Positions 1 to 10,940 of a stretch of DNA of 64,000 nt are shown here, piece by piece. The DNA is taken from NCBI GenBank assembly GCA_905147135.1, contig LR990040.1, positions 22,891,857 to 22,955,856 of the forward strand, written 5' to 3'. The first letter of the stretch is position 1. Every line of letters begins with the position of its first letter. Source of the stretch: Blastobasis lacticolella (lineage: Eukaryota; Arthropoda; Insecta; Lepidoptera; Blastobasidae). A program made the position numbers and the translations under genes. Under the pieces are notes generated by a model. The model worked only from the letters and a program-made list of their open reading frames with translations, did not search any database and was not told where the DNA came from.

Positions 1-240
1 ACATTAGTTAAATACTAACCAATGCTCTTACCGTGAGGGAAAACATTGTGATGAAACCTGCACATTCAGGTGACTGGATGTGTAACCATGATCCAATCTG
101 GTCAGGTTCCCCTGGTAGCAGGGTTATGGAGGTCAGATGGCAGTCGCTTCACTATAATTACCTGATTTGCCAAATCCTGGATCATGGTCACGGCGGACCC
201 CGGGCCCTCGTGAGAGTACAACCGGGACATTAACGCCAAG
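1..240 (+). repeat. SINE-A copy (tRNA-derived SINE body)
   Basis: This is the body of a SINE family found at least ten times in the window. Diagnostic words are the 'GAAACCTGCACATTCAGG' block near 52-70 and the 'GATCATGGTCA' block near 180. The copy at 20238-20558 still carries a tRNA-like head and shows that this copy reads head to tail on the plus strand. Its head would lie left of the window edge. The copy is non-coding; the open frame at 33-233 is accidental. Confidence 0.75.
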
Positions 241-488
241 ATGATTATTTTTATTTTTAGTTATTTATATTTATGACCCATGGAATTATCACAAATACAA
301 ACTACACATTACTGCAAAAGTGTTATGTCTAAACTGCTGAACAAATTCAGATAGAATTTAGCAAGAAGACAGATGGCAACCTGGGGATTGACATGTGGAC
401 GACGAAGAATTAAATTCTCCTATCTTACATGTGAACAAAATGTAAGACAGGACAATTTAGTTCTTCCCCATCAATATGCTGCTATTTA
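241..488. other. AT-rich spacer downstream of gene A
   Basis: No gene or repeat is recognised here. Since gene A reads leftwards, this would hold its 3' UTR. Several TTTATT words near 246-256 could serve as minus-strand poly(A) signals, but none is decisive. Confidence 0.4.
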
Positions 489-1684
489 TCACATAAAATA
501 AGCAAATGAAGTACCAAACAAAAGCCAGTACATGAATAGGATTTTCACAAATAAAAACACTATGAAGATGTGTTCTATCCTCTAATGTGGAACATAGCAC
601 AAGCTGTGAGCTGAGAAACACTAATGTAATATTATTTTTAAAATATCTTACCATAATTTGCAGCATTTGGAGTATCCTCATTGCCTTGGTCTGTGAACTG
701 ATTGTCCGTCAAACTTGATTTCTGTGCCACAATTGAACTATCATCCTTTAGTACTGGTTTGTCGCCTGCCGTATTTGTGGTTTCAACATTTGGACTCGGC
801 ATTTGTTGCTGAGTTTGTGTGTCTTTGTTTACTTCGATCTCTGCTAGTGGTTTTACAATTTTACTTTGCTGCTCCTGTACCTTTTGTGTATTAGGAGGAG
901 ATGGTATATCTTTAAGTTTAGGCTCTGGTACCGCTGGTGCCGAAGATTTCTCCTCTGGTTTCGCTACATCAGGCTGGCTGGGTGCTGCAGGTATTTCTTT
1001 ATTCTTTTGTGGGTCAGTGTGACTCACTTCTGTGTTTTGCACACTGGTCTCACTTTGTAGAGGGGTTTGGATTTCCGCAGGCGAGTTAGAAGGATAAGAA
1101 ATTTGTGGGTGACGCGAAGCATCATCCGTGATAGGTGGAGGAACATGGATATCAAGCTCCGACGATGGTTGATTTGGAGTGCTTTTCTGATTCTTCAACA
1201 GATCCATTCCCCACAAGTAGTACTTGCAAAAGAAGTTGACGTTGTTGCTCATAAATTCCTCAGGCACACCACAAGTTCTAGCACAGTCTATTGGGTCGTG
1301 GAATAGCTTCTCGGCCGTCGTTATGTAGTCTGGCTCACTAGCGACCGGTGATGGCGTGAAATTTTTAGCTGCGATGCAGAATTCCTTGAGGTCGATCGGC
1401 TTGTTTATAAGTGAAGAGGAATTCTCGTTCAGAACCAACTTGCTCCCCACACTACACAGCTGTTGGTTGATGTCGTAGAACAGCATACATTCGAAGTGCT
1501 TCGCTATGGTAATTTTAGGGTCGCTGCATTCTAGTATTCTAGAGGAAATTAACGGTTTTATAACTGGGACTTCATTACATTCTTTCGCGAGACCCGTTAA
1601 CAATATTGGAACTGTAGGGGCCGGATATACGAATCTACCACTAAAAGAATTCACTATTAAGAAGGCGAATAAATACCGAATCAT
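489..1684 (-). CDS. Gene A: secreted or membrane-anchored Cys-rich protein with long Pro/Gln/Ser-rich tail
   Basis: Exon 1 runs from the ATG at 1684 down to 652. It encodes 344 residues plus one base, then meets a GTAAG donor at 651; read through the donor, the frame stops at 638. Residues 1-21 form a signal peptide. Residues 36-164 are a Cys-rich domain with Cys at 36, 53, 66, 77, 103, 134, 138 and 153 and NxS/T sites at 88 and 108. Residues about 165-340 are a disordered Pro/Gln/Ser/Lys/Glu-rich stalk. The last exon is uncertain. An acceptor giving 489-574 would add a hydrophobic segment ending FAYFM-stop. An earlier acceptor (exon starting at 583) uses another frame, stops at 457 and also contains a hydrophobic stretch. 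Either would make a type I membrane protein resembling a Golgi or TGN stalk protein in layout only. The Cys domain is paralogous to gene B. I do not recognise a function. Confidence 0.72.
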
Positions 1685-3195
1685 GGTGGCAATAATCTGA
1701 ATAAGCCACTACAATGGTTTTAGCTTACACAAGAAATAAACGTCGACACAATAAAACGCACAAATTGCAGTAGCCAGAGAGCCTGAGGAAGGAAATGGTC
1801 TGTCAGTCAAGCTCAGGCAGGTCTGTCACTCACAGCAAACGTCAAACTCACAAACGTATCGTTCGTTTCTAGTCTATAGGGATGGGATTCGAGCACAATT
1901 TGATGAAATCGATAATAAAAGAAGCCCATTTGGCAGGTCATTCTCGTTATCTCGTACAAAGTGGCTCGACAATTGATTTTCAAATAAAACTAGGATTTTC
2001 ATGAGGTCACGTTTATTCACTTCATTTAGAATCCTCTCTTAACATAACATCAATCACGTCAAAGTTAAAATTAGTTCAAACTTAACAATAGAGATCAATC
2101 TTTCTTTAGAATAGGTAGGTAGTAATTTTTTTTTAATATATGTACCTAAATATTATAAAAAATTTTATATTTACCAAATACTTAAATACCTAATGTTTTT
2201 AAAATATCATTTATCTATTTAATTGTAAGAGTTAAGTGAAGTTACTGTGTATCTTTTACATTTGAACCACTTAACACACTATCGCCACTTTGAATACAAT
2301 GGCGTACAAAATAAATCTCATCTGATTTTCCAAAGGGCTAGCGAATTTATGCCTTTGAACAGTCACTTTCAATAGTTTTGAAAAACTTGAATATAAGTAC
2401 ATTTAATTTACCTTAAATATTAATTCTTCGGTAACGAAAACAAACACACTTGTATCACATCTAAAGGGCGCGGGAGCGGGCGCTCGAGCGCTACTGATGA
2501 ATGAAGTAGGCAAATAGATATTTCTGCTCTTACCCGACTGAGCCACTGTTCCCGACTTGAGCCTAAATATATTAAGTAGGTATAGCTTTCTATATTACGT
2601 GAAATAATATTTAAATCGGTTACCTATGTTATTTTTGAATTTTTCCATTATAAACAAAGAAACAATTGAATCTTTTCAATTTAAAATATTAAAGATTTTC
2701 TGCCAAACATAATCCACACAATACATTACAAAGTTATCGATAACTACTTTAATGTCGAAACTTCGACATCACTAGACTGAGTCACTCAGGAACGAATGAA
2801 ACAAACGTCAACGACCATCAACGACGGCGCCGCAGATAGAGATGGGCGTGACAGAATTACTAGTAATGTTGAGTGGTTATTTTAATCAAATAAAAATATC
2901 TAATATTTAAATATACTCTTCATTTAAAAATCAATTGCTGCTCGCTAGTCTTGCTAAAACTCAAGAATGTTGTATATATTGTAATTATAATAATAATGTT
3001 TGTAACATCTTAATTTGTAATTAACTCCCTTGGACAAAATACGTTATTGTAACTAACCTCATGACATTAAGATTATGTTTTTTTTATCTGTTATAACATT
3101 ATTTTAAGAATAATGACTACTCAAGAATTTACTGACATTTGACGTGTAAATTTATGTTTATCAAAATAAATGAAAGGTAATTAAGGTAGGTTTAT
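1685..3195. other. AT-rich upstream region of gene A
   Basis: This holds the 5' flank of gene A, which reads leftwards, and the presumed promoter. I see no convincing TATA box at a fixed distance. It contains AT-rich sequence with short purine or pyrimidine tracts and a GC-rich patch near 2465-2490. No coding frame longer than about 60 codons is supported and no repeat family from elsewhere in the window is recognised. Confidence 0.4.
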
Positions 3196-3538
3196 AAAGA
3201 GAGGTAGGGCATAGCGGGGTATCCCGTTCGAATTGGAGCCGCCCGACTGGGGAAGTACCTCCACCTTACAGAATATCGCAGCTAAATAATACTTTTTAAA
3301 ATAGTTTTGTGTTTCTGCCGGTGAGTAAGGTTTCCAGTGCTCCATGGGGTGGGGATTTGGGGAACCGTGGCTTTGGCAGTGGAGGGACATTTGCCTTTTT
3401 CCTGCCAGAGTAACGTGTTATAGAGGGTGGGCAACGCATTGGCGATACTCTCGGTATTGCTAATGTCTATAGGCAGTGGTGACCACTTTCAATCAGGTGG
3501 CCCGCTTGCCTGTTTACCTACCGTATGACATAAAAAGA
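3196..3538 (+). repeat. LINE 3' end, family L3-A
   Basis: The same roughly 340 bp unit occurs at 15850-16190 and 62222-62518. It contains 'GTTTCTGCCGGTGAGTAAGG' and 'CAGTGGTGACCACTTTC', and ends 'CCGTATGACAT' followed by A-rich sequence. At 43428-44140 the same tail follows a LINE C-terminal coding remnant, which identifies it as a LINE 3' untranslated end. The A-rich right end gives plus orientation. Short open frames in it are chance. Confidence 0.7.
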
Positions 3539-3609
3539 AATTATTATACTGGCCCCTGAGGTGGCCGATGAAGCCGAGTCGATCGATCCCCAATGTACAG
3601 TCATTCAGC

Positions 3610-4500
3610 CAGGCGCGGATCCAGGATTTGGTTGAGGGGGGGGGGGGGGGGGCTTGGGGCAAAAGTAAAAAGTAAAATAGGTATTCTCTACTCAACGTAT
3701 GGGCGCGCTGAGTAAAACAAAATTGCCGTTTTAGTGGGGTGAACGAGCGGATAAACGAGTGAGCGGAGTGAGCTCGGATATTTTAGGTTTTAAAACCTGA
3801 GGGAGAATAAGGAATGTGTGAGCGACCGGAGCCAGCTCGACATTTTTTATGTTTAAGGTTTTAAAAGCTGGAGTAATAATTGAATGAATGAGCGGGCGGA
3901 GTGAGCTTGTAATTTGTGATATTTTGGGTTACAAAAGCTTGAGATAACCCTTAAATTAATGAGCGAGTGGAGCGTGTGGCAATTTAAAACATTTTTAGTT
4001 TTAACAGCAATGGGTGATCCTCACAATAGTAATTTAAGGAAATTAATTCATGAGTGACACTTCGAGCTAAGTAAATGATAAAAAAAATTATTTGAAAGTG
4101 CTTGAAATTTTTTTCATTTTAGGGTAGGGTAAAAGTTGGTGTGCTCAATGTATTTTTAGCATTTTAATTTTGTAATTAGCTTAGGTGCTGTGATGATGTG
4201 TGATGCTGATCGTAATAAAAGACAATAAAATTAATATAAGTTATTGAATGAGCAATCGGAGCGCGCACAAAACTTTTAATAGTATGGTTTTTATAAGCTG
4301 GGGTGATTGTTAAAATGAATATTTGAGCGAGCGCAGCGAGCTCGGAATTTTTGGTTTTGAAAGATTGGTAATAGTATAAAAAACCTGAAGCAAATGAATG
4401 AGCGAGAGACGCGAACTAGTAATTTTTGACTTGACTTGACTTTTGAATGTTTTATAAAAACCGTGGGCGATTGTGAGTCAGAGTCGGGGCTCAGGCAAAT
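3610..4500. mobile_element. hAT-like non-autonomous element, right end decayed
   Basis: The left end is 'CAGGCGCGGATCCAGGATTT', followed by a 17-base poly-G run at 3636-3652. The interior is built from about seven diverged units of roughly 85 bp, each carrying 'GAATGAGCGAGCGGAGCGAG' followed by an AT-rich stretch with 'TTTTGGGTTTTAAAAGCTGG'. A second copy at 57115-58431 keeps both ends (CAGGCGCGGATCC...GGATCCGCGCCTG). Here the right end near 4470-4495 has lost the terminal motif. There is no transposase frame. The hAT assignment rests on the CAGG termini and the 8 bp duplication seen at the other copy. Confidence 0.6.
3636..3652. repeat. Poly-G homopolymer (17 bases)
   Basis: An uninterrupted run of 17 G lies just inside the left end of the hAT-like element. 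The second copy at 57115 has a run of about 8 G at the same place. The run length is likely polymorphic or sequencing-sensitive. Confidence 0.9.
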
Positions 4501-4865
4501 CTTAGCTGTCTTAGCAACGCCAATGAGTGAGGCACGGCCGAACTACATTTTAAAAATTCCCATTCTGCTTCTGCCAGGGTCCGCTTACCTACTTTTTTTT
4601 CTCCAGTTCCCCGGTCTTTAGCCACTTCATATCACGTCGTAAGGCTATCACATTCAATTCAGCGATGCCAATCTCAGACTACTTAATCATGATCATTAAA
4701 TAATTATGTAAGGTAAGTAGGTGAAAAAATAGAAACATCGTCACCTCCAATCAGTTACTGACTTTTTCGGCCAGCGAGACATAGAGGGAGAAGAAATTTT
4801 TCGAATTTGACTGGCCGCCGACTTAGCTAACACCTTGTTTCTTCCAGAAGAGACACGAACGCCTC

Positions 4866-5895
4866 ATGTACACGCCGTACTCAAACACTGACACAGTACA
4901 CGATAGGTATGGTATAGTGGAACAATGAGGTGCAGGTATCAGTCAGGGATAAACAGGCATGTTTCGAGAAATAGCAGCAAAGTAACTCCGCTTCGGATAA
5001 GGAGGTGTACTTGGGAATAAAGCGTCAAGCTAAAATGATATAAGCAAATGCGTTTTCGGCTCATTTTGGCTTTGCTTTACGATGCGCTAGATACAGTGGC
5101 CGGGCAGAAGTTAGGTGCCAAATCGGAACTAACTATGGAAAAAGACTGGTGCATGGTCGTATACAAAGTAGAAATATAGTCCTCACCTGTGTAGGCTCAT
5201 TGGATGATCATGTTCCCAAATCCCGCATACAATCATGGAAAGAGCTCTTACTGCCAAATTATCTACCAATCTACCACCTGCAGAGAAACCTTCACTGGGC
5301 CGTGACTTGGCGTAGCCCCTATGGAAATATCTTAATAGACTCCGCGCAGAGGTTAATAGATACAAGGAAAATTTGTCCAAGTGGGGGTACACGGACGACG
5401 AAACATGCATATGCGGCGCTACACCACAAAACCTTGCACCACCTTTATGCTGCCCTATATGCGCCCTGCACAATGAAAGACCTCTACGAAGCCACTGAAA
5501 ACGCAATGCGCTTGGCCAAATATTGCGTCTACAATATAATGTCTCTAAGAAGAAGACCGGAGCTTGCTGAGAAGAGTTCGCTTTAGCTCTACCCGCGCGT
5601 AACAGGCTATCCCTCGCCAATTTTTTCCAGGTATAGGGAAATGTCCCGTGGCAACGCCCTATCATTGGATCCATTTCCACTGGAATTTTTATTACCTTAA
5701 ATTGTAGAACTTTGATTTTTACTTACAGCGTTACCCTGTGATACGCACAAGCCGTTAGGCAATAGCCGATTTGCCGATTCTGTCTATTAGTATGGGGAAC
5801 AAGTGCAGGTGAGGTTAGCTTCCCCCCCGATGTGTTGTTACAGCCCCACTCTGACACCTTTAAGCCGCTCGACCCTACCTTACCCTTTAGGTAAT
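4866..5895 (+). mobile_element. LINE remnant, composite of RTE-like 5' piece and jockey-like C-terminus
   Basis: About 1 kb is repeated in inverted orientation at 9925-10940. The first 240 bp resemble 22921-23130 of the RTE copy, including 'CGGATAAGGAGGTGTACTTG'. The stretch 5340-5500 reads, with frame slips, as the C-terminal zinc-knuckle region of a jockey/CR1-type ORF2 (NRLRAEVNRYKENLSKWGY, then C-x-CG and CCPIC). The tail near 5740-5895 ends in a CCTTACC-type motif, matching the GGTAA microsatellite tail of the inverted copy. Several stops break the frame. The 145- and 165-codon frames here are not genes. Confidence 0.6.
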
Positions 5896-6270
5896 AACAG
5901 TTTATACTGTGGGATTTCGCAGCACATTGCTTGTCTAGTACGACATGTGTTATAATTATATGGTTATCCAAATTATCGGTTCGGTTGTAAACAGTGAAAA
6001 TTTGGTATATTTTGGATGGGAAAGGTCACCTCCATATTTCCACTGCCTATATAATCATGTCTATAATATTGCGCACAAATCCTCCCCTCTATCTCTATCC
6101 GCCCTCTATAATATTGTGTCTTACGAATTGACAAAAAATGGATATGCCTTGTTATGAATATGACAGGGCAATGAAAAGTCTATGCTCGGAGTTTCATTGC
6201 GTGGTCATATCAGAAATGAGGAGATCCGCAAGCGAGCCAAAGTCATCGACATAGCCCGAAAATTTTCCAG
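5896..6270. other. Unassigned AT-rich spacer
   Basis: No gene is seen. A 70-codon frame at 5945-6157 shows no recognisable motif and no splice context matching the other genes. Confidence 0.3.
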
Positions 6271-6274
6271 GCTT

Positions 6275-6560
6275 ACGGTATATCAGCTTGTTGTAGCAGT
6301 GGCCTGGGCACATAGCTCGCAGAGTAAATGGTCGATGGAGTAATACCTAAAGTTTCCGAGTGGCGACCACGTACTGGGAGACGCAGCGTGGGTAGACTTT
6401 CCACAAATTGAACCGACGACCGGATCGCCGGTGCCATCTGAATGTGGAAGGCACAAGACCGGCCTTTGCAAAGATCTCTAGGGGGCACAGGCCCCCTAGA
6501 GATTAACCTACTGCTGGACACAGGACAGGTAGGTGTCTTTCAGCTGATATGATGATAATG
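6275..6560 (-). repeat. Interspersed repeat rep-C
   Basis: This is the reverse complement of the units at 38342-38560, 44386-44622 and 60958-61245. Shared words include 'CATATCAGC', 'GGTACCTGCGATCTT'-like text and 'TTCCGGTACGTGGTCGCCACT'. The 'TGCTGGACACAGG' word typical of lepidopteran interspersed LINE tails lies near 6513. It is non-coding; overlapping 62-82 codon frames are shadows of the repeat. Confidence 0.65.
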
Positions 6561-8229
6561 GATATGCCTTTTTTCTTACATGGTTGTACAATCCCAAAGC
6601 TTGATAGTTTATCTGAAAAAGTAGTGAGCAGAAAGTGTGTCTGTTTGTCACTCATGTGAAAATATCCTGCTATTCTATTCGTACAAGAGACAAGGGTCAA
6701 GCCGTTATAGTCTACCCGGAGTATAGATCAGATCTATATATATTTCTACCTCCGCCAACAAAAAATGTAATTTTATTAACGCATTAGGATGAAAATCAGA
6801 CTTATGGTAAGTACCGGTAAGCATTTATAATAGCAGTTACTACTAATTCGACTCTCGGATATAGCTTGCTTTACTGAGGTCTATGAGCGTGGTTGATCTC
6901 TTACATATCATCAGGTGGCTTACTCGTTTGCTTCCTTCCTTCTCATCAGGTGGGCAAACAGCTTGTTTGTTACTTTCTTGGGTTGTCTGAGTAGAAATTC
7001 TGCAGTTAAATTGATTGAATATGTTAAAAAATTTAGCCATTTTAGCCGGAGGTACCTAGTTTCCCAATAAAATCCAATAGTTGACTACATGAGGGTTAAT
7101 TCTTTCATAAATTTTGATTCCAACTTTTGGAATGACGTACAGCCAAACATAATATCGGTCAGAATGAACGAAATGAATGCCATCCAAGAGCATATAGTAC
7201 CGATCCACTTCGCATTTTGATTTTGAAAAATCGTAATTTTAAATTGAATTAAATGCTTTTTTTAATAATAGACAAGACAGGCCTTTGTCCGCCATCTCAC
7301 CTGTTGGTAAGTGACGATCCTAAAAAAAGGTACTTTTTAATAGAATACTTATTAGATTCTTTTCGTATTTTGTTATTTTGAGTGCATCCTAAGTATTCTA
7401 CAATCTTAAATGTATTTATAAAACGAGATCAAATGAAAACTAAAAAGCTAATAAATTATGTTAGTAAAACAGAACATAAAATTCACTCCAATAAAGTTAG
7501 AGTATAACAAATTTCATGTCATTCAAAATCGTACATTTCAGTCCATTTCACAGGATATATAGGGCCTATTAATAGACCCTAGAGTAGCGCCTATCCGAAA
7601 TGCATGTTGTGTCGGCATTTCCCAGGGTGGGATCAAAATGGCGGCATGCTATCGAAGATCGGCGGTACCGCTGCCGTGCTGGAAAAAATAAACTAGGCGA
7701 TGGTTCGTTCAGAAACTCATTTGTGCCTAGTAATTATCTTCATGAAAAAAATCTTGTATCATTAGGCACAACAGTTCCTATATTATTTAATAAAATTAAG
7801 TTCATAAATTATACTATTGTGGTTCATAAATTATACTGTTATGTGACAATGACCAGCAGTGCGTGGTCTTTCGGCTGATAATAATATGATGAAGGGGCTT
7901 GACCGATTTGAAGAAAGAAACTTCCGAAGATGAGAAAAGCAGCAATTTGATCAAGCAAATGAAGTTTTAAAGCTATTATAATAATGGTTTGTCCGCGTAC
8001 ATAATTTTATAATATGTCTAAATAATTGACAGCGATAGACAAGTAGCGTCGTTCCAAAAAATTAGATGTTCATAAGTACTAGCTGCCTATCGGAGTAGGA
8101 TACCTTCACACTAGACGCTCAAAGCACTCAAGCAAACAGTACGGTATGGTCGTTGGCGCGATGTAGAATACTATCGCGCCATCTGTTGTGAGATCGCGGT
8201 CGAAAATAAAAATTGAAAACCGTTCGAAT
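6561..8229. other. Repeat-rich spacer without recognised gene
   Basis: Mostly AT-rich. A stretch near 7700-7800 ('TTGTATCATTAGGCACAAC') recurs at 31785-31900, so it is an interspersed repeat. A fragment near 7275-7315 ('CCGCCATCTCACCTG') recurs in reverse near 54670. No conserved coding frame is seen. Confidence 0.4.
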
Positions 8230-8475
8230 CGAAATAGTGGACGGTGTACAAACCAAATATTAATAAAAAACCGTAAATCTATATACAGGGTACGGCCGTT
8301 TGGTACACGGGTACTTTAGGTTTAAACAATTATTTTGAACGGTAGTTCTTGAAAATATTCCCATGGTGGGAGCAGTAATGTCGTTATCAATTTTTTGTGT
8401 GAGATTTATAATTAATTTTATCAGTAACCTATCGTGTTTGGTGTCAAATAAAAGGTCTTCACTACACTACACCAA
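8230..8475. repeat. Interspersed repeat, second copy at 51357-51620
   Basis: The segment carrying 'TTGGTACACGGGTACTTTAG' and then 'GTTCTTGAAAATATTC' is repeated with moderate divergence at 51357-51620. It is not coding in either copy. It directly precedes the LINE reverse transcriptase fragment and may be part of the same insertion or an older one. Confidence 0.5.
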
Positions 8476-8499
8476 AACCTTGCGGCTACCAGTTATTCT

Positions 8500-9472
8500 G
8501 AAAATCAAAGAAATCTACCTAACCCAAATCTACAAAGCGATACTTTTGCAAAATTTTGTCCCGCAACAATGGAAGGTGGCAGAAATTATAATGATCCCTA
8601 AGCCAGGCAAAAGCCCAGAGAATGTGAAATCATATCGGCCAATAAGTTTCCTCCCAATTGCATCGAAAGTATTAGAGCTTTTGTTTCTGAAAAGACTGAT
8701 GAAACTTGATCCGCAATAATACCCGAACACCAATTCCGATTTATAAAAGGCCATGGGACTATTGAACAAGTCCATCGCTTGGTGGAAAAAATAAACACAA
8801 CATATGATAAGAAACAACACTGCTTCGTGGCATTTTTGGATATTTCTCAGGCCTTTGATCTAGTGTGGCATGAAGGGCTGCTTTGCTTTGTAAGATAAAA
8901 GAAACTCTCCCAATAAATTATTATCTTTTATTGAGTCGTATCTCAGCAATAGATACTTCTATGTTAAGGTAGGAGATAACCTAAGCAAACATAAGAAAAT
9001 TAGGGCCGGTGTGCCTCAGGGCAGTGTACCGGGTCCAACCCTTTACTTAATATATGCTTCAGACCTACCATCCTCTAGAGAAACACTAGTAGGAACATTT
9101 GCCGATGACACAGCGATTCTGGCATCCTATGAAGATCCGCTAACCGCCTCCGCCTTACTCCAAGCGGGTCTCTATAAAATATTGACATGGCTGAAAGACT
9201 GGCGCATCAAAGCAAACGAAACTAAGTCTGCGTACGTCACGTTTACAACAAGGACTCAGACATGCCCACCGGTGTTCCTGAACACAATAGCAATTCCACT
9301 AACGTACAACGTCCGATACCTGGGCCTCCATTTGGACCGTCGCGCGTCGCCTTACTAGGCTGAAACACATTTTTACAAAACGAAAAGCGCTTGGGCAGCA
9401 GCTGAGATCGATGTACTGGCTGATAAATCGAAAGTCGAAACTTTCACTAGAAAACAAATTACTTAAACACAA
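8500..9472 (+). pseudogene. Jockey-like LINE reverse transcriptase fragment, frameshifted
   Basis: Across three frames the translation follows a jockey-clade reverse transcriptase. It reads VAEIIMIPKPGK and then SYRPISFLPI at 8575-8660, AFLDISQAFD near 8830-8860, AGVPQGSVPG at 9005-9035, the catalytic FADD box at 9098-9109, and the thumb (TWLKDWRIKANETKS) near 9185-9230. A TAA at 8717-8719 and shifts near 8890 and 9355 break it. The endonuclease and the C-terminus are absent. Sequence after about 9472 switches abruptly to a Penelope tail. Confidence 0.8.
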
Positions 9473-9486
9473 ACGGTACAAATTAC

Positions 9487-9645
9487 CGAAAGTGGGTAGA
9501 TCGACTTCGGCCGCTTTATCGCTAACCAACACCGTCCGGCGACCGCAGCTCTCCAGTCGTCACGTGACCATGAAGCATGTCAAAATATCGGGCTACTAGT
9601 CAACAAAGGTACGCGGTAGGAAACCCGGAAAATACCCTTAAAATG
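9487..9645 (+). repeat. Penelope-like element 3' tail fragment
   Basis: Nearly identical to 35853-36020, the segment that follows the GIY-YIG coding region of the Penelope-like element. Shared words are 'GGTAGATCGACTTCGGCCGC' and 'TACGCGGTAGGAAACCCGGA'. Both end at a shared 'ACCCTTAAAAT'. This copy sits directly on the broken end of the jockey-like fragment. Confidence 0.7.
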
Positions 9646-9924
9646 TGTGATAATAACTGCGATAGTGGAAAACATTATGTAACAAAGGGTACAGGAAACG
9701 AATCATGAATCATTCAAATGAATTGGTTTAAAAACTTATGAAAAATCCGACCTTCAGAAGGCTGAAGAGAAGGACTCCACTGGACTTACTTACAAGAAGT
9801 GATTAAGTGGATGAGTCAGTGGGCTCATGCCATTCAGGCCACCTTGACACAAACATAACATCCTCGCTAAATGTTTAACAATAAAATTGACAGATTGCAG
9901 AAAAAACAGGAAGATAAAAAAAAT

Positions 9925-10940
9925 ACCTTAAGGGTAAGGTAAGGTAAGGTAAGGTCGAGCGGCTGTTAATTATAATAAAAGGTGTCAGAGTAGGGCTGTA
10001 TCACCACCTCATGGAGAAAGCTATCATCTTTTGCACTTGTTCTGTTGTGTCTTGTTTTGTTGTTGTTGTTTGTTGTGTTTACTAACAGACGGACGAGGCT
10101 CCGGTGAATCGGCTATTGCCTCACGGATTGTTCGTATCACAGGGTAACGTTGTAAGAAAAAGTCAAAATTCTGATATTTAAGATAATTAAATTTCCAGCG
10201 GAAATGCATCCAAAGGGGCGTCACTACGTTAGGACATTGCCCTATACCCGCAAAAATATTTGCGCAGGTAACGCGTGGATAGAGCTAAACGCCAATATTA
10301 GCAAGCTCCAATATTCTACTTAGAAACATTATATTGTAGACGACCAAAATTTGGAAAAGCGCACTGAGTTTTCAGTGGCTTCAGAGGTCTATCATTGTGC
10401 AGGTGCAGCATAAATGGTGACGCATAGTTTGTGGTGTAGCACCGCAATGCATGTTTCGTCGTCCGCCCCGCTTCGACGAATTTTCGTTTCATCTCCCAAT
10501 ACCGCGAAATCTGATAAGCGATTTATATACGAGCCGCGCCAAGTCATGGCCCAGTGAAGGTTTCTCTGTAGGTGGTAGATAATTCGGCAGTGACAGTCCT
10601 TGCCACAAGTGTATGCGGGTTTTGGGAGTATTTTCACCCAAAGAAGGTATTTCTGAAGGGGAAAAGAAACTATTTCTGCTTTTTAAGCGAACTCCGGTTT
10701 GGTTTGCTTTGAAACCAAAATAAGCCGAAAACGCCTGTGTCTTCATAATTTTAGCTTGACGCTTTGTACCCAATTACACCCCCTTATCCGAAGAGGAGTT
10801 ACTTCGCTGCCATTTCTTAAGCCTCCTGCACCTTCCTGCACCTCACTATTACACCGTACTACATACATCCTTGTCAATTCGTCTACTGCCTTTCAACGTA
10901 CCGAGTGCTGTGTCAGTGTTTAAGTACGGATTTCAGCAAA
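9925..10940 (-). mobile_element. LINE remnant, inverted copy of 4866-5895
   Basis: On the minus strand this repeats the composite LINE at 4866-5895. It begins with 'AAACACTGACACAG' at about 10920, passes the RTE-like piece, and contains the decayed jockey-like C-terminal coding remnant near 10380-10560. It ends in a (GGTAA)n tail at 9938-9957. The frames are broken. The simple GGTAA tail is the 3' microsatellite of the LINE, not a telomeric array. Confidence 0.6.

Noticed and set aside
819..1306. Plus-strand frames opposite gene A
   Set aside because: They are antisense shadows of the gene A exon; their composition mirrors its Pro/Gln-rich stalk.
5149..5680. 145- and 165-codon overlapping frames as genes
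   Set aside because: Both lie on a decayed LINE C-terminus repeated at 9925-10940; the true LINE frame is neither of them.
9938..9957. (GGTAA)n array as telomeric repeat
   Set aside because: The insect telomere unit is TTAGG. This short GGTAA run is the 3' tail of a LINE copy and recurs, diverged, at the end of the inverted copy.
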